From JAHEDH01 sp965364515 (GTDB lineage: Bacteria > Actinomycetota > Acidimicrobiia > Spongiisociales > ZC4RG35): a stretch of 15,518 nucleotides of DNA. Where the stretch lies: NCBI GenBank assembly GCA_965364515.1, contig CBDTXZ010000059.1:1-15518 (forward strand), in the 5' to 3' direction. Shown here in pieces: positions 12,733 to 15,518 of the stretch. A model generated the notes under the pieces. That model made no database searches, had not been told where the DNA came from, and was given only the letters and a program-made list of their open reading frames with translations. The translations under genes were made by a program, and so were the position numbers. Positions within the stretch are counted from its first letter, which is position 1; the number at the start of each line of letters is the position of its first letter.

Positions 12733-13860
12733 ATGACGCATGTCGACGATGACACCGACCTCTCGGTCGGTTCGGCATCGGGGGCCCCGTCCTTCGGTCC
12801 CAGCCCGTTCACGGGCTTTCCCGGCGAAGATGATCCGTTGCGTGTTGGCCGCTGGTCTCGTGATCAGGCGGCCGACTGGTACGCAGCTCGTCCATGGATC
12901 GTCGGATGCAACTACATCCCGGCATACGCGGTCAATCAGTTGGAGATGTGGCAAGACGACTCGTTCGACGACGACACCATCGATGCCGAGCTTTCACTCG
13001 CCGCCGGACTCGGATTCAACACCGTGCGCGTCTACCTCCACGACCTGCTCTGGTCCGACCCGCAGGGGCTGATCGACAAGCTCGACCGATTCCTCGACCT
13101 CTCGCACGACCATGGAATCTCGGTGATGCCCGTGTTCTTCGAGGGTGTGTGGAGGAACTACGCGCACCCCGGACCCCAACCGAGCCCGATCCCTGGAGTC
13201 CACAACTCCGGCTGGGTGCAGAGCCCGAACGCCAAGGCCGCCGTCGATCCCGCCCAGTGGCCCAGGTTGGAGGACTACATGAGCGGCGTGCTGGACCGAT
13301 TCGCCGACGACGAGCGGATCCTGATGTGGGACGTGTACAACGAACCGGGTAACGAAGGCCTGATCGGCAACGCACTCCCCCTGCTCGATGCCGTCTTTCG
13401 CTGGAGTCGATCTATCGGAGTCACCCAGCCGCTGACCTCGGCGATCTGGGAGATCACAGCCGCCTTCAACGAGCTGAACAGGTTCCAGCTCCTGTCCTCG
13501 GACATCATCACCTTCCATCATTACTCCGACGTCGCTCATCTCGAGTGGCTCATCCGATCGCTTCGGCTTCTCGGACGGCCGATGGTGTGCACCGAGTACA
13601 TGGCGAGAACGCTGGGCAGCACCTTCGAATCGCACCTACCGGCGTTTCAGTCGGAGGATGTCGGTTGTCTCAACTGGGGCCTCGTCACCGGCAAGACACA
13701 GACCCGTTTCGCATGGGACTCACCTCGAGGCGCAGGAGAGCCCGAGGAATGGTTCCACGACATCTTCCGCGCAGATCACTCCCCGTACCGTGTCGAAGAG
13801 ACGGACTTCATTCGGCGGATCTGTCTCGGCGACGACGGTGAACGGCAGGCGGGGGGCTGA
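12733..13860 (+). CDS. GH5-like (clan A) glycoside hydrolase, cytoplasmic
   Basis: 375 aa. The sequence reads as a (beta/alpha)8 retaining glycosidase of GH5/cellulase-superfamily type. GFNTVRVYLHDLLW lies in an early strand, ISVMPVFFEG follows, WDVYNEPGN (199-207) carries the predicted acid/base Glu204, FHHYSD has His262/His263, and MVCTEYMAR carries the predicted nucleophile Glu288. The family start RPWIVGCNYIPAYAVNQLEMW is typical of proteins annotated as 1,4-beta-xylanase or cellulase-like, but the substrate is not established. There is no signal peptide; the first 35 residues are acidic, Ser/Gly-rich and probably disordered. As the last gene of the sugar importer operon it would hydrolyse imported oligosaccharide or glycoside inside the cell. 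AAAGGA lies 6 nt before ATG 12733. Its stop is 2 nt from the stop of the convergent DUF1697 gene. Confidence 0.82.
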   Translation: MTHVDDDTDLSVGSASGAPSFGPSPFTGFPGEDDPLRVGRWSRDQAADWYAARPWIVGCNYIPAYAVNQLEMWQDDSFDDDTIDAELSLAAGLGFNTVRVYLHDLLWSDPQGLIDKLDRFLDLSHDHGISVMPVFFEGVWRNYAHPGPQPSPIPGVHNSGWVQSPNAKAAVDPAQWPRLEDYMSGVLDRFADDERILMWDVYNEPGNEGLIGNALPLLDAVFRWSRSIGVTQPLTSAIWEITAAFNELNRFQLLSSDIITFHHYSDVAHLEWLIRSLRLLGRPMVCTEYMARTLGSTFESHLPAFQSEDVGCLNWGLVTGKTQTRFAWDSPRGAGEPEEWFHDIFRADHSPYRVEETDFIRRICLGDDGERQAGG

Positions 13861-13862
13861 CG

Positions 13863-14387
13863 TCACAGCCGGGCTGCGACTCGCTGGACGGTGTTCAGCG
13901 TCCTGACCGTCACGGGTCCGAGTCGACGCTCGATCCCGGAGAGATCGAGCGTCGAGTCCGAGATCCCGGTGTTGGGCAGCCAGAAGACGTCACCGCCGTG
14001 AGGACGAAGCAGGTTGCCCGGTGGTGGATCACTCAGCGCAGACCCCAGCGTCTCGGTCGGCACACGATCGCGCAGCAGGATGACCTGAACCCTCCGCTCG
14101 GTGGCGGCGAGCTCGGAATCCGAGAACGGCATGGTGTTTGCGAGATCGCGGACCGCCTGCGCGGACCTGAGCACGGTCGGCACCTCGTATCCCAAGCCGG
14201 CCTCCAAGGTTCGTTCGATCTCGAGCACGTCTGGCTCATCGGCGGAGAAGAGCACGTTGCCGCTCGCCTGGAAGCTCGACACCTCCGTGAAGCCGAGCGC
14301 CTCGAAGAGTTCGGCCAGACGGTCGCCTCTGACCCGTCGAGTACCGGTGTTGATCGCCCGAAGAAAGCCGACCCACCGGCCGATCAC
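13863..14387 (-). CDS. DUF1697 family protein
   Basis: 174 aa, normal for DUF1697 (about 170-180). The start IGRWVGFLRAINTGTRRVRGDRL, then LFEALGFTEVSSFQASGNVLF (27-47), matches the family pattern of YVAFLRGINVGG, LGF and SGNVxF. It continues through VQVILLRDRV, a DVFWLPNTG segment and a conserved-looking TVRTLNTVQRVAARL end. The family has no settled function, and no catalytic residues can be named. GTG 14387 is the start because it opens the domain, and its GTGA overlaps the TGA of the upstream aminotransferase, giving translational coupling. A formal upstream extension to 14933 runs antisense-free through the aminotransferase in another frame and has no family content. The end contains a 13-bp inverted repeat. 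Confidence 0.83.
   Translation of the reverse strand: MIGRWVGFLRAINTGTRRVRGDRLAELFEALGFTEVSSFQASGNVLFSADEPDVLEIERTLEAGLGYEVPTVLRSAQAVRDLANTMPFSDSELAATERRVQVILLRDRVPTETLGSALSDPPPGNLLRPHGGDVFWLPNTGISDSTLDLSGIERRLGPVTVRTLNTVQRVAARL
13923..13955. repeat. 13-bp perfect inverted repeat inside the DUF1697 gene
   Basis: TCGACGCTCGATC (13923-13935) and GATCGAGCGTCGA (13943-13955) are exact inverse complements with a 7-nt loop CCGGAGA. The structure lies 62 nt past the glycosidase stop, within the coding 3' end of the opposing gene, where it encodes part of DLSGIERRLG. It would form a stable hairpin in RNA from either strand. As the two genes leave only 2 nt between stops, it may serve as the 3'-end structure of the sugar operon transcript. 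Confidence 0.5.
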
Positions 14388-15460
14388 AGCAAGTCGTCGA
14401 GAGCGGCGAGGAACATCGCGACGTTGGACGTGCGAGCGGTGTGGCCCATGGTGCCGATACGCCACACCTTGCCGGCCACCGGCCCGAGCCCGCCGCCGAT
14501 CTCGATGTCGTAGTCCTCGAGCAGCCTGCGCCTGACAGCGGCTTCGTCGATGGAGGAGGGCACCACGGCGGTTGTCAGTTCCGGGAGGCGGTATCCGTCG
14601 GCAGCGAACAACTCGAACCCGCGCTCGACGAGACCCTGCTTGAGTTGGTCGCCGACCCGTTGGTGCCGAGCCCAGGACTCCTCGAGGCCCTCGTCCAGCA
14701 AGGCGCCGAGACCGGCGTGGAGAGCTTGGATCATCGAGATCGGGGCGGTGTGGTGATACGACCGTCCCGAATCGCTCCCGATGTAGCCGGCGATCAGGTT
14801 GAGGTCGAGATACCACGACTGTGGGGTCTCCACCACCCGCTCGAGAGCTCGGTCGTTGATCGTGAACGGAGCGAGACCGGGCGGCACGCCGAGGCACTTC
14901 TGGGTACCCGAGTAGGCGATGTCGACCCCCCACTCGTCGATCTCGACCGGAATGCCCCCCAAGGAGGTGACGCAGTCGGCGATGAGCAGGGCATCACCCT
15001 TCCGCTCCGCCACCGCAGCGACATCCGATCTGACGCCGGTCGACGTCTCGGCATGGACGAGGGCGATCACGTCTGGTGACGGGTGAGCGGCGGCCAGCCG
15101 GTCGGGGTCCACGGGCTGGCCCCATTCGAAGTCGACCCTGACGACATCGGCTCCGGCCCGGGCTGCGACATCACACATGCGTCCCCCGAACACGCCATTC
15201 ACCCCGACAACGACCACCGATCCGGGACGGACGACGTTCACGAAGCTGATCTCCATGCCCGCCGAACCGGTGCCCGATACCGGGAACGTCAACCGGTTGG
15301 AGGTCCGCCAGACCTGCCGCAGTCGGTCGTTCGTTTCATCGAGGACCGAGAGGAACTCTGGGTCGAGGTGACCCAAGAGTGGTCGCGCGAAGCCGAGGGC
15401 GACTTCGGGGTACGGGTTTCCGGGGCCAGGCCCCATGAGGGTTCGACTTGGCAGAGACAT
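14384..15460 (-). CDS. Class V aminotransferase, alanine/serine-glyoxylate type
   Basis: 358 aa. This PLP enzyme of fold type I, class V, has the family start LMGPGPGNPYPEV, then HLDPEFLSVLDETNDRLRQV, TFPVSGTGSAGMEISFVN (58-75), HAETSTGV (136-143), IADCVTSLGGI with Asp162 (pairs with the pyridine N of PLP) and YSGTQKCLGVPPGLAPFT with Lys188 as the Schiff-base lysine. Such enzymes transfer the amino group of alanine or serine to glyoxylate; (S)-ureidoglycine-glyoxylate aminotransferase (PucG) is a close alternative. ATG 15460 has no SD, but TAGAGT lies 6 nt upstream, implying a leaderless mRNA. The gene is complete and ends in a GTGA overlap with the DUF1697 gene. No purine or glyoxylate pathway gene lies beside it in this window to decide the substrate. 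Confidence 0.92.
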   Translation of the reverse strand: MSLPSRTLMGPGPGNPYPEVALGFARPLLGHLDPEFLSVLDETNDRLRQVWRTSNRLTFPVSGTGSAGMEISFVNVVRPGSVVVVGVNGVFGGRMCDVAARAGADVVRVDFEWGQPVDPDRLAAAHPSPDVIALVHAETSTGVRSDVAAVAERKGDALLIADCVTSLGGIPVEIDEWGVDIAYSGTQKCLGVPPGLAPFTINDRALERVVETPQSWYLDLNLIAGYIGSDSGRSYHHTAPISMIQALHAGLGALLDEGLEESWARHQRVGDQLKQGLVERGFELFAADGYRLPELTTAVVPSSIDEAAVRRRLLEDYDIEIGGGLGPVAGKVWRIGTMGHTARTSNVAMFLAALDDLL

Positions 15461-15466
15461 ACGACG

Positions 15467-15472
15467 ACTCTA
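15467..15472 (-). promoter_or_regulatory. -10 element for the leaderless aminotransferase gene
   Basis: Read on the minus strand, TAGAGT ends 6 nt before the ATG at 15460. No purine-rich SD is present. The -35 region holds nothing close to TTGACA. From here to the window's end at 15518 no further gene can be supported. Confidence 0.45.
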
Positions 15473-15518
15473 CGTCGGCTCGGCGATGAGATCCGACCTC
15501 GACCAGGCCTCATGGCGA

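Noticed and set aside
15512..15518. Possible start of a further plus-strand gene (ATGGCGA)
   Set aside because: Only seven bases remain before the window ends, and no SD or clear promoter precedes it.

Overview
The window is high-GC, densely packed bacterial DNA. Codon use, short spacers, start codons placed 6-8 nt after TAnnnT motifs (the leaderless style common in Actinobacteria) and the gene families all point to an actinobacterium, possibly of the Acidimicrobiia type. No tool was run, so the taxonomy is inference. I support 16 protein genes, all apparently intact. I see no rRNA, tRNA, transposase, phage gene or CRISPR array, and no gap over 300 bases.

Layout. (1) 1-126: two short tandem repeat arrays and a small hairpin behind the 3' end of a dimethylargininase-like gene (127-924, minus). 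(2) A divergent Lrp/AsnC regulator (1019-1432), then a fused HAD phosphatase-lysophospholipid acyltransferase (1469-2884) and an orphan membrane histidine kinase (2910-3959). (3) A GNAT-like acetyltransferase on the minus strand (3902-4528) whose 3' end overlaps the kinase gene by 58 bp. (4) A polar amino-acid ABC importer operon: lipoprotein, permease, ATPase (4602-7098), followed by a SAM-methyltransferase-like gene (7138-8238). (5) A DeoR-family regulator (8254-9039, minus), divergent from a CUT1-type carbohydrate importer operon: two permeases, a binding lipoprotein and a GH5-like glycosidase (9249-13860). The best promoter and operator candidates of the window lie between them. (6) On the minus strand, a class V aminotransferase of the alanine/serine-glyoxylate type (14384-15460) whose stop overlaps the start of a DUF1697 gene (13863-14387).

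How the parts work together. The region is mainly about nitrogen and carbon uptake. Arginine-derivative hydrolysis probably lies under a local Lrp regulator, and amino acids enter through the PAAT importer. A sugar or oligosaccharide enters through the CUT1 importer and would be cleaved by a GH5-like enzyme that lacks a signal peptide, under a DeoR-type repressor. The sugar importer has no ATPase gene here and probably borrows one encoded elsewhere.

Most notable: a 24-bp tandem duplication that exactly contains the last seven codons and stop of the dimethylargininase gene; an unusual insertion of about 65 residues with one or two extra hydrophobic segments in the first sugar permease; an overlapping set of inverted repeats just upstream of a good TTGACA-N18-TATGCT promoter; and three tightly packed convergent gene pairs, each with an inverted repeat buried in the opposing gene's 3' coding end. 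I found no clearly new defence or mobile system.
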